This document shows, piece by piece, positions 18,570 through 27,711 of a stretch of DNA of 64,000 nt. Position 1 is the first letter of the stretch; every line of letters starts with the position of its first letter. The position numbers and the translations under genes were made by a program. The stretch covers positions 186,001 to 250,000 of the forward strand of contig NZ_CABVPX010000004.1 in NCBI RefSeq assembly GCF_902499125.1, written 5' to 3'. The notes below the pieces were generated by a model, which worked only from the letters and a program-made list of their open reading frames with translations, was not told the DNA's origin and did no database searches. Source of the stretch: Burkholderia arboris. Its GTDB lineage: Bacteria; Pseudomonadota; Gammaproteobacteria; Burkholderiales; Burkholderiaceae.

Positions 18570-21500
18570 TCAAGGCCGCCGCAAGTCGAGCGTGAACGGG
18601 AATTCGCGGCTCGGCGCAGCCGCCGCGACATCCATCCGCCCCGGCGTATGCCCCATCTCGACGAAGCGTGCGAGCCGGCGGCTCTCGGCTTCGTATGCAT
18701 TGACCGGGAACGTCGCGTAGTTGCGCCCGCCCGGATGCGCGACGTGATAGCGGCAGCCGCCGAGCGAGCGCTGCAGCCACGTATCGACGATGTCGAACGT
18801 GAGCGGCGCGTGCACGCCGATGGTCGGATGCAGCGCGGACGGCGGCGACCACGCCTTGTAGCGCACCCCCGCGACGTACTCGCCGACGGTGCCGGTCGGC
18901 TGCAGCGGCAGCGCGCGGCCGTTGACGGTCACGACGTGCCGGTTGTCGTTCAGCCCCGTCACGCGCACTTCGAGCCGCTCGACCGACGAATCGACGTAGC
19001 GCACCGTGCCGCCGGGCGCGCCCTCCTCGCCCATCACGTGCCACGGTTCCAGCGCACCGCGCAGCGACAGCTGCATGCCGTTCACCGCGATCTGGCCGAA
19101 CAGCGGGAAGCGGAACTCGAAGTGCGGCGCGAACCACGCCGGATCGAACCCGAACCCGGCATCGCGCAGTTCGGCCAGCACGTCGTCGAAATCCATCTGA
19201 AGAAACTCGGGCAGCATGAAGCGGTCGTGCAGCGCGGTACCCCAGCGCGTGAGCGGCGTCGTGTACGGCACGGCCCAGAAACGCGCGACCAGTGCGCGCA
19301 GCAGCAGTTGCTGCACGATGCTCATCCGCGCATGCGGCGGCATTTCGAACGCACGCAGTTCGAGCAGGCCGAGCCGGCCCGTCGACGAATCCGGCGAATA
19401 CAGCTTGTCGATGCAGAACTCGCTGCGGTGCGTGTTGCCCGTCACGTCGATCAGCAGGTTGCGCAGCACGCGGTCGACGAGCCACGGCGGCATGTCCTGC
19501 CCGAACAGCAGCTTGTTGCGCTGGATCTCGGCGAATGCAATGTCGAGTTCGTAGAGCTGGTCGTTGCGCGCCTCGTCGACCCGCGGCGCCTGGCTCGTCG
19601 GTCCGATGAACAGCCCCGAGAACAGGTAGGACAGCGACGGATGGTTGTGCCAGTACGCGATCAGGCTCGCGAGCAGGTCCGGGCGGCGCAGGAACGGGCT
19701 GTCGGCCGGCGTCGCGCCGCCGAGCACGAAGTGGTTGCCGCCGCCGGTGCCGACGTGGCGGCCATCGACCATGAACTTCTCGCTGCACAGCCGCGACTGC
19801 CACGCGGCGTCGTACAGGAATTCGGTGTGGTCGACGAGTTCGTCGAAGCTCGCGGCCGGATGGATGTTCACCTCGATCACGCCGGGGTCGGGCGTCACCT
19901 GCAGCAGCTTCAGCCGTGCATCGCGCGGCGGCGGATAGCCTTCGAGCACGAGCTTCACGCCGAGCGCGTGCGCGGTCAGCTCGATCGCGCCGAGCAGGTC
20001 GAGATAATCCTCGAGCGCGGCGAGCGGCGGCATGAACAGGTACAGGATGCCGTTGCGCACTTCGACGCACAGCGCGGTGCGCGTGATCCACGCGGCCGAT
20101 TCGAAGCGCTCGGGCCGGCGCTGCGGATCGTGCGCGGCGGCTCGACCGCCCGCGGCCGTGCCGTCGCTGCGCCGCTGCATGACCGTCTGCGCGGACGCTT
20201 CGCGATGCACGCCGGACAGGTAGCGCGGCGCGTCGGCCGGGCCCGCGTAGTGCGCACGGATCGCGGCGGCGTCCGGCAACGCGGTGCGCGGCGCGAACGG
20301 ATCGCGTTCGACCAGAAACGGATAGTCGGCACTCGCGACCCACGGCAGCGAATCGAGCGGCAGCCGATAGCCCATCGGCGAATCGCCCGGCACGAGGTAC
20401 ATCCGCTCGTCGCGGAAGAACCACGGGCCCGTCTGCCAGCGCGGCCCGTCGAGGCCGGGTGCATCGTCCACGCGCTTCATCGGCAGCACGTAGCCGACGA
20501 CGCTGTCGAGCTGCTGATCGAACACCTTGCGCAACCGCGCGCGCTCGAGCTCGTCGTCGAGTCGCGAGTCGAACGGATCGACGTTGACGGGCAGCCGGCG
20601 CTCGCGCCACAGGTAGTACCAGACATCCTCGTAGCCGGGCCGGATGAATTCGCCGGTCAGGTTCAGCCGCGCGGCAAGCGCATCGATGAAGCGCTTCGCG
20701 TCGCCGGTCGTATACGCGGACGGCTCGCGCTCGTCGGCGAACAGCGACGGATCGTGCCACACGGGCTGGCCGTCCGCGCGCCAGAAAATCGACAGCGCCC
20801 AGCGTGGCAGTTGCTCGCCCGGGTACCACTTGCCCTGCCCGAAGTGCAGGAAACCGCCGTCGCCGTACTCGGCGCGCAGCCGCTGCACGAGTTCGGTCGC
20901 GTAGCCTCGTTTGGTCGGGCCGAGCGCATCGGTGTTCCACTCGGCGCCGTCGCGATCGTCGATCGACACGAAGGTCGGCTCGCCGCCCTGCGTGAGCCGC
21001 ACGTCGCCGGCCGCCAGCGCGCCGTCGACCTGCGCGCCGAGCGCCAGCACGGCGTCCCATTGCGACTCCGTATACGGCTTCGTCACGCGCGGCGATTCGT
21101 ACACGCGCGTCACGCCCATCTCGTGCTCGAACGACACCTCGCATTCGTCGATCAGCCCTTCGACCGGCGCGGCGCTCGTCGGCTGCGGCGTGCACGCGAG
21201 CGGGATATGCCCTTCGCCGGCAAGCAGGCCCGACGTCGGGTCGAAACCGATCCAGCCGGCGCCGGGCAGGTAGACCTCGCACCATGCGTGCAGGTCGGTG
21301 AAATCGACCGACGTGCCGCTCGGGCCGTCGAGCGATTTCACGTCGGGCGTGAGCTGGATCAGGTAGCCCGACACGAAACGCGCGGCGATGCCGAGATGAC
21401 GGCACAGCTGCACGAGCAGCCACGCGCTGTCGCGGCACGAGCCGGACGCGAGCTCGAGCGTCTGCTCGGGCGTCTGCACGCCGGGCTCCATCCGCACGAG

Positions 21501-21983
21501 ATAGCCGATGTCGCGCTGCAGCTGCTGGTTCAACGCGACGAGGAAGTTCACGGTGCCGGCCGGCGTGAGGTCGACACCGTCCAGATACGTGCGGAACAGC
21601 GTCGACGCGCTCGTCTGCGGATCGCACGCGAGATACGGCGCGAGCTCGGTCTTCAGCGCGTCGTCATAGCTGAACGGGTATTGCTCGGCGCTCGCTTCGA
21701 GGAAGAAGTCGAACGGGTTGTACACCGACATCTCGGCGACGAGATCGATCGTGATTTCGAAATGCTCGGTGCGCTCCGGAAACACGAGCCGCGCGAGATA
21801 GTTCGAGAACGGATCCTGCTGCCAGTTGATGAAGTGCTGCGCGGGCTCGACCGTCATCGAATACGCGAGGATCGGCGTCCGGCAATGCGGCGCGGGCCGC
21901 AACCGCACGACCTGCGGGCCGAGATTGACGAGCCGGTCGTAGCGATAGCGGGTGGTGTGATGCAGCGCGACGTGGATGGACAT
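18570..21983 (-). CDS. large transglutaminase-like protein with DUF2126 domain
   Basis: 1137 residues from ATG 21983 (SIHVALHHTTRYRYDR). About 1-300 is a transglutaminase module: beta domain, then C183 in LASGSCRDSAWLL, His in DLHAWCEVYLPG and Asp in WIGFDPTSGL. About 320-1130 is the DUF2126 region, predicted in the literature on amidoligases to be a glutamine-synthetase/GCS-like peptide ligase. It shows acidic metal-binding stretches (LTQGGEPTFVSIDD) and GTGGGNHFVLGG. Fifteen codons upstream are open but look non-coding. Typical family size. Together with the ATP-grasp genes it suggests a pathway building and trimming an amide-linked metabolite or protein tag. Confidence 0.88.
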   Translation of the reverse strand: MSIHVALHHTTRYRYDRLVNLGPQVVRLRPAPHCRTPILAYSMTVEPAQHFINWQQDPFSNYLARLVFPERTEHFEITIDLVAEMSVYNPFDFFLEASAEQYPFSYDDALKTELAPYLACDPQTSASTLFRTYLDGVDLTPAGTVNFLVALNQQLQRDIGYLVRMEPGVQTPEQTLELASGSCRDSAWLLVQLCRHLGIAARFVSGYLIQLTPDVKSLDGPSGTSVDFTDLHAWCEVYLPGAGWIGFDPTSGLLAGEGHIPLACTPQPTSAAPVEGLIDECEVSFEHEMGVTRVYESPRVTKPYTESQWDAVLALGAQVDGALAAGDVRLTQGGEPTFVSIDDRDGAEWNTDALGPTKRGYATELVQRLRAEYGDGGFLHFGQGKWYPGEQLPRWALSIFWRADGQPVWHDPSLFADEREPSAYTTGDAKRFIDALAARLNLTGEFIRPGYEDVWYYLWRERRLPVNVDPFDSRLDDELERARLRKVFDQQLDSVVGYVLPMKRVDDAPGLDGPRWQTGPWFFRDERMYLVPGDSPMGYRLPLDSLPWVASADYPFLVERDPFAPRTALPDAAAIRAHYAGPADAPRYLSGVHREASAQTVMQRRSDGTAAGGRAAAHDPQRRPERFESAAWITRTALCVEVRNGILYLFMPPLAALEDYLDLLGAIELTAHALGVKLVLEGYPPPRDARLKLLQVTPDPGVIEVNIHPAASFDELVDHTEFLYDAAWQSRLCSEKFMVDGRHVGTGGGNHFVLGGATPADSPFLRRPDLLASLIAYWHNHPSLSYLFSGLFIGPTSQAPRVDEARNDQLYELDIAFAEIQRNKLLFGQDMPPWLVDRVLRNLLIDVTGNTHRSEFCIDKLYSPDSSTGRLGLLELRAFEMPPHARMSIVQQLLLRALVARFWAVPYTTPLTRWGTALHDRFMLPEFLQMDFDDVLAELRDAGFGFDPAWFAPHFEFRFPLFGQIAVNGMQLSLRGALEPWHVMGEEGAPGGTVRYVDSSVERLEVRVTGLNDNRHVVTVNGRALPLQPTGTVGEYVAGVRYKAWSPPSALHPTIGVHAPLTFDIVDTWLQRSLGGCRYHVAHPGGRNYATFPVNAYEAESRRLARFVEMGHTPGRMDVAAAAPSREFPFTLDLRRP

Positions 21984-22076
21984 GGGAGCTCGGTTCGGGT
22001 TGGGCCGGCCGCGCACGCCGCGTCGCACTCGACGCGGCGGCCCGGCATGGCGGATTCGGCGAAAGCGTGCGCCGGG

Positions 22077-23054
22077 TCAGACGAGCTCGGGCGTCTGCAC
22101 GACGCTGATCTCGACGCCGACGGCCGTCGCGCCGAGCCCCGTCACCGGCTGCGCGTCGCGAGAATCGAGGCCGGCCGCGATGCGCACGTAGCGCTCGTCC
22201 GGGCAGCGGTTCATGAACGGATCGAACCCGACCCAGCCGAGCCCTTCCACATACGCCTCGGCCCATGCATGGCCAGCCGGCTGCTGCATCAGCGCGGCGG
22301 CCTGCGGCTGCGCGCCGAGCGCCGGTTGCGGCATCCCTTGCGATTGCGCGGCGTGCGACGCGCCGAGCGCCTGCTGCATGCCCTCGCCGCTCTGCAGCGC
22401 GAGCGCTTCCTCCTCCTCGACGTCGCCCGTGTTCTGCTTCGCATCGGCGATGCGCTGCATCGCGCTGTCGGCGAGCACGTAGCCCGAGATGTAACGCGCG
22501 GGAATCTTCAGCACACGCGCGGCGGCAATGAACGCATGCGCATGGTCGCGGCTCGTGCCCTCGCCGCTTTGCAGCGCGGTTTCCGCGTCGACCGGCGCGT
22601 CGGCGGCCAGGTTCGGCGCATACGCGATGCGGCCGTGCACTTCCGTCATCAGCCAGTGCAATGCGTCGAGGCCGAGCGGCTCGATCGGCAGCGCTTCCGT
22701 GAGCGCGCGTACCGTATCGCCCGCCTTCGTGAGCGCGGTCTCGCGCTCGAAGATCCACGGCGGCGCATAGCCTTCAGGATTCCCGATGATGCCCGCGCGG
22801 TCCTGCGTCTCGACGACACCGGCCGCGATGACGACGATCTCGGCCTTCGCACCGCGGTCGTGACGCACGAGATCGATCCGGTTGCCGAGCCCGTCGGCGT
22901 ACGACAGCGACGGCTCGACGCCGTCGATCGTGACCTGCCACGCGCGCACCGTCTGCCCGGGGCCCGACTGCGGGCGCAGCCGCAGCCGTTGCAGCGCATG
23001 GGTGGCTTGATCGTCGAACTGATAACGCGAGATGTGTCGGATGGCGAGTCGCAT
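22077..23054 (-). CDS. transglutaminase-like protein with Ser in place of catalytic Cys
   Basis: 325 residues. N-terminal beta domain (RLAIRHISRYQFDDQATHALQ) and transglutaminase core. At the nucleophile position, where homologues read G-x-C-Q-D-H-A-H, this protein reads GEGTSRDHAHAF, with S168 encoded by AGC: one base from TGC. His (GHAWAEAYVEGLGW) and Asp (WVGFDPFMNR) are retained. A Gln/Ala-rich insertion of about 60 residues precedes the His segment. It could be a catalytically weakened or structural paralogue, or a Ser-type enzyme. It sits 9 bp after the alpha-E gene, in the same operon. Confidence 0.85.
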   Translation of the reverse strand: MRLAIRHISRYQFDDQATHALQRLRLRPQSGPGQTVRAWQVTIDGVEPSLSYADGLGNRIDLVRHDRGAKAEIVVIAAGVVETQDRAGIIGNPEGYAPPWIFERETALTKAGDTVRALTEALPIEPLGLDALHWLMTEVHGRIAYAPNLAADAPVDAETALQSGEGTSRDHAHAFIAAARVLKIPARYISGYVLADSAMQRIADAKQNTGDVEEEEALALQSGEGMQQALGASHAAQSQGMPQPALGAQPQAAALMQQPAGHAWAEAYVEGLGWVGFDPFMNRCPDERYVRIAAGLDSRDAQPVTGLGATAVGVEISVVQTPELV

Positions 23055-23063
23055 GGCAAGTTC

Positions 23064-24005
23064 TCAGTCGAAGTTGTAAGCCTGGGCGATTTCGAGCCCG
23101 AGACTGTTGTTGCGGCCGATGAAGTCGGTCAGGAATTCGTGCAGGCCGCTCTTGAAGATCCGCTCGACCGAGGTATCGGACAGCATCTGCAGGATCTTCG
23201 TGGCCGTGTCGTGACACGGGTGTGTCACGCCGTAATCCTTCGCGAGCAGGTTCAGGCTCGACACGACGCGCCCGTAGCAATAGCGCAGCGAACGCGGCAT
23301 GCGGCCGTTCAGGATCAGGTAGTCGGCGATGTTCATCGGCTTGTACTGCACGTCGTACACCCAGCGGTACGACCGGTGCGCGGCGACGCAGCGCAGGATC
23401 GTCTCCCACTGGTAGTTGTCGAGGATCGTCCCGACGTGCGACACCGACGGCAGCAGCAGGTGGTATTTCACGTCGATGATCCGCGCGGTGTTGTCCGCGC
23501 GTTCGATGAATGCGCCGATCTGCGCGAAATCGAAGATCTCGTTGCGCAGCATCGTGCTGTAGAAGCTGCCGAGGATCAGCGCGGTTTCGCGCTTCACCTG
23601 GTCGAGCACGGCCGGCAGCTCGCTCTCCGGCACCGGCTGTGCAAGCGCGCGGCGCAGCGAGAGCCACGCGCCGTTTACGCTCTCCCACGCCTCGCGTGTC
23701 AGCGCCGTGCGCACCATCCGCGCGTTCGAGCGCGCGGCCTCGATGCACGCCAGCACGCTCGACGGGTTGTCGCGGTCGCGCAGCAGGTAGTCGGTCACGG
23801 TATCGGCCGCATACGCATCGTATTTCTGCCGGTAGCCGTCGTCGGTGCCCGAGCTGACGAGCACCGACGACCATTCGGCCGGCGCGTCGGACGTGCGCGT
23901 GAGCGCCATCCGCAGCCCGGCATCGACGATGCGCGCGATGTTCTCCGCGCGCTCGATATAGCGGTACATCCAGTAGAGACCGCTTGCAGTACGTCCCAGA
24001 AGCAT
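23064..24005 (-). CDS. alpha-E domain protein (DUF403)
   Basis: 313 residues, all helical, with the family opening LLGRTASGLYWMYRYIERAENIARIVDAG and the repeated motif IGAFIERADNTARIIDVKYH. The paired RxxE/N-A-R motifs are the hallmark of the alpha-E domain. Its biochemical role is unknown; genes of this family almost always accompany the type-2 ATP-grasp protein, here 64 bp upstream. Cytoplasmic, no signal or membrane segments. A second copy is fused to the other ATP-grasp protein of the cluster. Confidence 0.92.
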   Translation of the reverse strand: MLLGRTASGLYWMYRYIERAENIARIVDAGLRMALTRTSDAPAEWSSVLVSSGTDDGYRQKYDAYAADTVTDYLLRDRDNPSSVLACIEAARSNARMVRTALTREAWESVNGAWLSLRRALAQPVPESELPAVLDQVKRETALILGSFYSTMLRNEIFDFAQIGAFIERADNTARIIDVKYHLLLPSVSHVGTILDNYQWETILRCVAAHRSYRWVYDVQYKPMNIADYLILNGRMPRSLRYCYGRVVSSLNLLAKDYGVTHPCHDTATKILQMLSDTSVERIFKSGLHEFLTDFIGRNNSLGLEIAQAYNFD

Positions 24006-24069
24006 CTCGTGTCCACTCCGTCTTCGTTCGGTTGGCGCGCCGGCTCCGGCGCGCGCGGTCGCGTCCGGC

Positions 24070-25485
24070 TCAGTCGGCCAGCACCCAGGTGTCCTTGGTG
24101 CCGCCGCCCTGGCTCGAGTTGACGACGAGCGATCCCTCTTTCAGCGCGACGCGCGTGAGCCCGCCCGGCGTGATGCGGATCCGGTCCGACACCAGCACGA
24201 ACGGCCGCAGGTCGACGTGGCGCGGCGCCAGGCCGGCGTCGGTCAGGATCGGTGTCGTGGACAGCGCGAGCGTCGGTTGCGCGATGTAGTTCGCGGGGCG
24301 CGCGCGCAGCTTCGCGGAAAACGCCTCGAGCTCGGCCTTCGACGCGCAGGGCCCGACCAGCATCCCGTAGCCGCCCGAGCCGTGCACTTCCTTCACGACC
24401 AGTTCGTCGAGATGCTCGAGCACGTACTTCAGGCTGTCGGCCTCGCCGCAACGCCAGGTCGGCACGTTCTCCAGCAGCGCCTTGCGGCCCGTGTAGAACT
24501 CGACGATCTCCGGCATGTACGAGTAGATCGCCTTGTCGTCGGCGATGCCCGTGCCCGGCGCATTCGCGATCGTGATGTTGCCCGCGCGGTACACGTCCAT
24601 GATCCCCGCGACGCCGAGCACCGAATCGGGGCGGAACGTGAGCGGATCGAGGAACGCGTCGTCGACGCGGCGGTACAGCACGTCGATCGGGCGGAACCCT
24701 TCGGTCGTGCGCATCGCGACGCGGCCGTCGATCACCTGCAGGTCGCTGCCCTCGACGAGGTGCACGCCCATCTGGTCGGCGAGGAACGAATGTTCGTAGT
24801 ACGCGGAATTGTGGATGCCGGGCGTGAGCACGGCGATGGTCGGGTTGTCGGCGTTGCCGCCCGGCGGGCACACGGCCGCGAGCGACTGGCGCAGCATCTG
24901 CGGATAGGTTTCGACCGGGCGCACCTTCACCTGCTGGAACAGCTCCGGGAAGAGCTGCATCATCGTCTCGCGGTTTTCCAGCATGTACGACACGCCGGAC
25001 GGCGTACGCGCGTTGTCCTCCAGCACGTAGAACTCGTTCTCGCCGGTGCGCACGATGTCGACGCCGATGATGTGCGTGTAAACGTTTCCGGGCGGCCGGA
25101 AGTCGATCATTTCCGGGATGAATGCTTCGTTGTGCGCGATCAGGTGCTTCGGCACGATGCCCGCGCGCACGATTTCCTGCCGGTGGTAGATGTCGTCGAG
25201 GAAGGCGTTCAGCGCCATCACGCGCTGCTCGATGCCGAGCGACAGCCGGCTCCATTCCGCGCCCGAGATGATCCGCGGGACGATGTCGAACGGAATCAGC
25301 CGCTCGGCGGCCTCCGCGTCGCCGTAGACGGCGAACGTGATGCCAGTCTTGCGGAACACGCCCTCCGCGTCGTGGGCCTTCTGGGCGAGGCTCGCGGGAT
25401 TCTGCGTGTCGAGCCATTGCTTCAGGCGCGCGTAAGGCGCCCTTACCATGTCGCCGGATTGCAGCATTTCATCGAATGGCTTCAT
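24070..25485 (-). CDS. circularly permuted type-2 ATP-grasp protein
   Basis: 471 residues from ATG 25485 (KPFDEMLQSGDMVRAPYARL), the standard family length and opening. GGAG lies eight bases before it; an ATG five codons earlier overlaps that Shine-Dalgarno. Motifs: YVLEDNARTPSGVSYMLENR, IAVLTPGIHNSAYYEHSFLA, RRVDDAFLDPL, VKEVHGSGGYGMLVGP (ATP-binding) and the C-terminal SQGGGTKDTWVL. It should activate a carboxylate with ATP for ligation to an amine. First gene of the six-gene minus-strand cluster, so regulation probably acts in the 588-bp region before it. Confidence 0.93.
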   Translation of the reverse strand: MKPFDEMLQSGDMVRAPYARLKQWLDTQNPASLAQKAHDAEGVFRKTGITFAVYGDAEAAERLIPFDIVPRIISGAEWSRLSLGIEQRVMALNAFLDDIYHRQEIVRAGIVPKHLIAHNEAFIPEMIDFRPPGNVYTHIIGVDIVRTGENEFYVLEDNARTPSGVSYMLENRETMMQLFPELFQQVKVRPVETYPQMLRQSLAAVCPPGGNADNPTIAVLTPGIHNSAYYEHSFLADQMGVHLVEGSDLQVIDGRVAMRTTEGFRPIDVLYRRVDDAFLDPLTFRPDSVLGVAGIMDVYRAGNITIANAPGTGIADDKAIYSYMPEIVEFYTGRKALLENVPTWRCGEADSLKYVLEHLDELVVKEVHGSGGYGMLVGPCASKAELEAFSAKLRARPANYIAQPTLALSTTPILTDAGLAPRHVDLRPFVLVSDRIRITPGGLTRVALKEGSLVVNSSQGGGTKDTWVLAD

Positions 25486-26073
25486 CGATCTTTTCTCCAT
25501 CGATCGTTTTCCCCGGCATTGCGCATGCCGGACCGGCGTAATCAATGCGTCGCAAGGAACGTGCCTTGCGCAATCTCCTCGATATCCCCCCGTTTTTGCG
25601 CCGCGCCAGGCACGCCCGCGCGGCATTGCGCACCACAACGGTGCAGCGCCCGACGCGACGTGCGCCCGCATGCGCCGCGAGCGCGCACGGCCGATGCTGC
25701 GCCGCGTCTTTCAAACATAGTTCCCCCGCGTGTCACGACTGTGCAATCTGCACTGCACAAAAAAACGGCGCGACCGGGCACCGGACCGCCGCGATGGAGG
25801 CGGGCCGGCACGCATCCAGCGCAGCCGGCCCTGGGGGAAGTACCGTCTGCGGCGCGCCGGCAGTTCGACGCTGTGAACTGTCCGGTTAGCCGGGTCCGGC
25901 ACCTCAACGCTATGCAGCCGTAATCCCGCCGACAACGCTCATGCATATTTCGACTGACACCCATCGAAAAAAAACATCGCGCCGACCCACGCGAGGCGCG
26001 GTACGCTAGAAAATTGGTGCAGCACACGGTGCCGCCGCCCTCAGGCGCCCGACTATAAAAAGCGACGATCGAA
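25486..26073. other. divergent intergenic region, ATP-grasp cluster / hypT-like
   Basis: 588 bp without a convincing gene. Contains an inverted repeat TGTGCA (25740-25745) and TGCACA (25754-25759) followed by an A tract, and AT-rich stretches near 25940-25975 and 26050-26070. These are the likely promoters for the minus-strand cluster and the plus-strand LysR gene. LysR proteins commonly bind such divergent regions, so the regulator at 26074 is a natural candidate to control the cluster. Confidence 0.5.
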
Positions 26074-27069
26074 ATGGAAGCAAAGTGGCTGGAAGATTTC
26101 CTGAGCCTTGCGGATACCAAGAGCTTTTCCCGGGCCGCACGTCACCGGCACCTCACGCAGTCGGCATTCAGCAGACGAATCGCCGCACTCGAAACGTGGA
26201 TGGACGCGAAGCTGGTCGACCGGAGCATCAATCCGGTCGCGCTGACGCCGGCCGGCCAGATGTTCCGCGGGCTCGCCGCGGACATCCTGCGCAGCATGTA
26301 TGCGGCGCGCAATCTCGTGAACGGCTATGACCAGTTCGCGGCCAGCGACCAGGTCGTGCGTTTCGCCGTCGCGCATACGCTCGTGTTCACGCTGTTTCCC
26401 GAGTGGCTCAAGCAGCTCAACGGCGAGGTCGGCCACGTCACGGCACGCGTGAACGCAGTGAACGTGCCGGAAGGCGTGCAGCAGCTCGTCGAAGGCGAAT
26501 GCGACCTGCTGCTCGGCTATCACCATCCGCAACTGCCGATCGTGCTCGACCCGAACCACTTCCCGTTCGTCAGCCTCGGCGTCGAGCGGATCCTGCCCGT
26601 ATCGACACCCGATGCACGCGGCAAGCCCGTGTTCCAGCTGCCCGGCACACCCGATGCCCCGCTGCCGTTGCTCGCGTATTCGTCGGGCGCGTTTCTCGGC
26701 AACATCGTCGAGATGCTGCTGTTGAATGCGACCGAGCCTTACGTGTTGCACCGCTGCTTCGAGACACACATGTCCGAGGCGCTGAAAGGGATGGTCGTGG
26801 CCGGGCACGGGATCGGCTGGCTGCCGGAGAGCTGCGTCGCGAAGGAGCTCGCGGACGGCACGCTCGTGTGCGCGGGCGCCGGGGACTGGATCACCGAACT
26901 CGAAATCCGCCTGTATCGATCGGCACGCCAGCGCGGGCTCGCGGCCGAGCAGCTGTGGACCTACATCATGAACCGGCCACGCGCGGCGGTCGAAGGTGCG
27001 GTCGCCGCCGAGCAAGCCGCCGCGCCGGCGATGCGCACCGCGCGGCGAATCGCCGGCGGCAGCCGCTGA
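26074..27069 (+). CDS. LysR-family regulator, HypT-like
   Basis: 331 residues. N-terminal winged helix-turn-helix (KWLEDFLSLADTKSFSRAARHRHLTQSAFSRRIAALE split over residues 4-39). This is close to the hypochlorite-responsive regulator HypT/YjiE, which shares the unusual E-x-KWL-DFL opening and QsAFSRRI recognition helix. The effector domain follows to about 305. The last about 25 residues are an Ala-rich tail. ATG 26074 has only a weak Shine-Dalgarno. It is divergent from the ATP-grasp cluster. Sensing of hypochlorite through Met oxidation is known for HypT; it has not been shown here. Confidence 0.82.
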   Translation: MEAKWLEDFLSLADTKSFSRAARHRHLTQSAFSRRIAALETWMDAKLVDRSINPVALTPAGQMFRGLAADILRSMYAARNLVNGYDQFAASDQVVRFAVAHTLVFTLFPEWLKQLNGEVGHVTARVNAVNVPEGVQQLVEGECDLLLGYHHPQLPIVLDPNHFPFVSLGVERILPVSTPDARGKPVFQLPGTPDAPLPLLAYSSGAFLGNIVEMLLLNATEPYVLHRCFETHMSEALKGMVVAGHGIGWLPESCVAKELADGTLVCAGAGDWITELEIRLYRSARQRGLAAEQLWTYIMNRPRAAVEGAVAAEQAAAPAMRTARRIAGGSR

Positions 27070-27186
27070 CTTATGCATGCGCGCGGTGCGGATTCGCCGC
27101 GCGAGTGCCCTTTCGACAGCAATCGGCACTCCCGCCGCAGTCCGTAATATCCCTGTGCCCGACCCGTAATCGATATCAGACGAAAT

Positions 27187-27198
27187 GCAAACGTTTGC
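27187..27198. promoter_or_regulatory. perfect 12-bp palindrome, LacI/GalR-type operator
   Basis: GCAAACGTTTGC, flanked by partly symmetric GAAAT / GTTTC. The central ACGT between CAA/TTG half-sites is the classic form of LacI/GalR-family operators. It lies 514 bp upstream of the first gene of the PNAG operon. No LacI-type gene occurs in the window, so the binding protein would be encoded elsewhere. Confidence 0.5.
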
Positions 27199-27424
27199 GT
27201 TTCAATATCGCATTTTTTACTGTCACGTCATTACATCCGAATATTCAGCCTGATTTTTCGGACAGAAATACCCTGTTACAGAACAAATCAAAAGTTTCCA
27301 TTTACCTGCGGCAGTCAAAAATTACAAAGACGTCGCACCCTCTTTTCACAATGCGCGGCCTGTATCCGGACCTTCATTGATTCGCCGCGAACACAGCCGC
27401 AAAAATTCCTTTTATCAGTCGTTA

Positions 27425-27541
27425 TTATTCGGCACGAACGTCGATACCTCCGACGTGATTCAATGCGTGCTCGATCATCACTGCCGACGAGCAATAATCA
27501 TATTCGGCAATATCGACTTTCTTCAGCGTTAAACGAGTCAT
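27425..27541 (-). CDS. 38-residue mini-ORF resembling half a heavy-metal-associated domain
   Basis: Translates as MTRLTLKKVDIAEYDYCSS followed by AVMIEHALNHVGGIDVRAE and a TAA. The pattern hydrophobic strand, loop with Cys, amphipathic helix I-E-x-A-L, then GI-D-V strand matches the first beta-alpha-beta half of an HMA metal-binding domain. One Cys (C17) takes the place of the usual CxxC pair. Upstream of the ATG are a weak GGAT and an ATTTAAAT box. Base composition is much lower in GC than the genes around it. It could be a microprotein or the remnant of a P-type ATPase or copper chaperone. Confidence 0.35.
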   Translation of the reverse strand: MTRLTLKKVDIAEYDYCSSAVMIEHALNHVGGIDVRAE

Positions 27542-27711
27542 ACGAATCCGTCGTTATCCTATTTAAATAAGATTATTCACCCTCGTCCCATTCGTGCCAC
27601 ACGCGGTTGTTGGTTCAAAAGTCATCGTGTATCAATAGCGTGTCGCAAAAAAACGCTGGCAAATCTGACTCGGAATAAATGCATGTCATTGACTCCAGAC
27701 GGGAGGTTGCA

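Larger units (their letters stand above)
27070..27711. other. AT-rich spacer upstream of the PNAG operon
   Basis: 642 bp, conspicuously AT-rich against this genome. Holds a perfect LacI-type palindrome (27187-27198), a 38-codon minus-strand ORF (27425-27541), an ATTTAAAT box at 27561-27568, and an AGCGT/ACGCT inverted repeat at about 27637-27658. Likely promoter and control region for the plus-strand exopolysaccharide genes; composition could also mean an inserted remnant. Confidence 0.55.

Noticed and set aside
18393..24122. An open frame of 1909 codons on the plus strand
   Set aside because: It runs antisense through four well-recognised genes, is dominated by Arg, Ala and His, and shows no domain. 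Long antisense frames are expected opposite very GC-rich genes.
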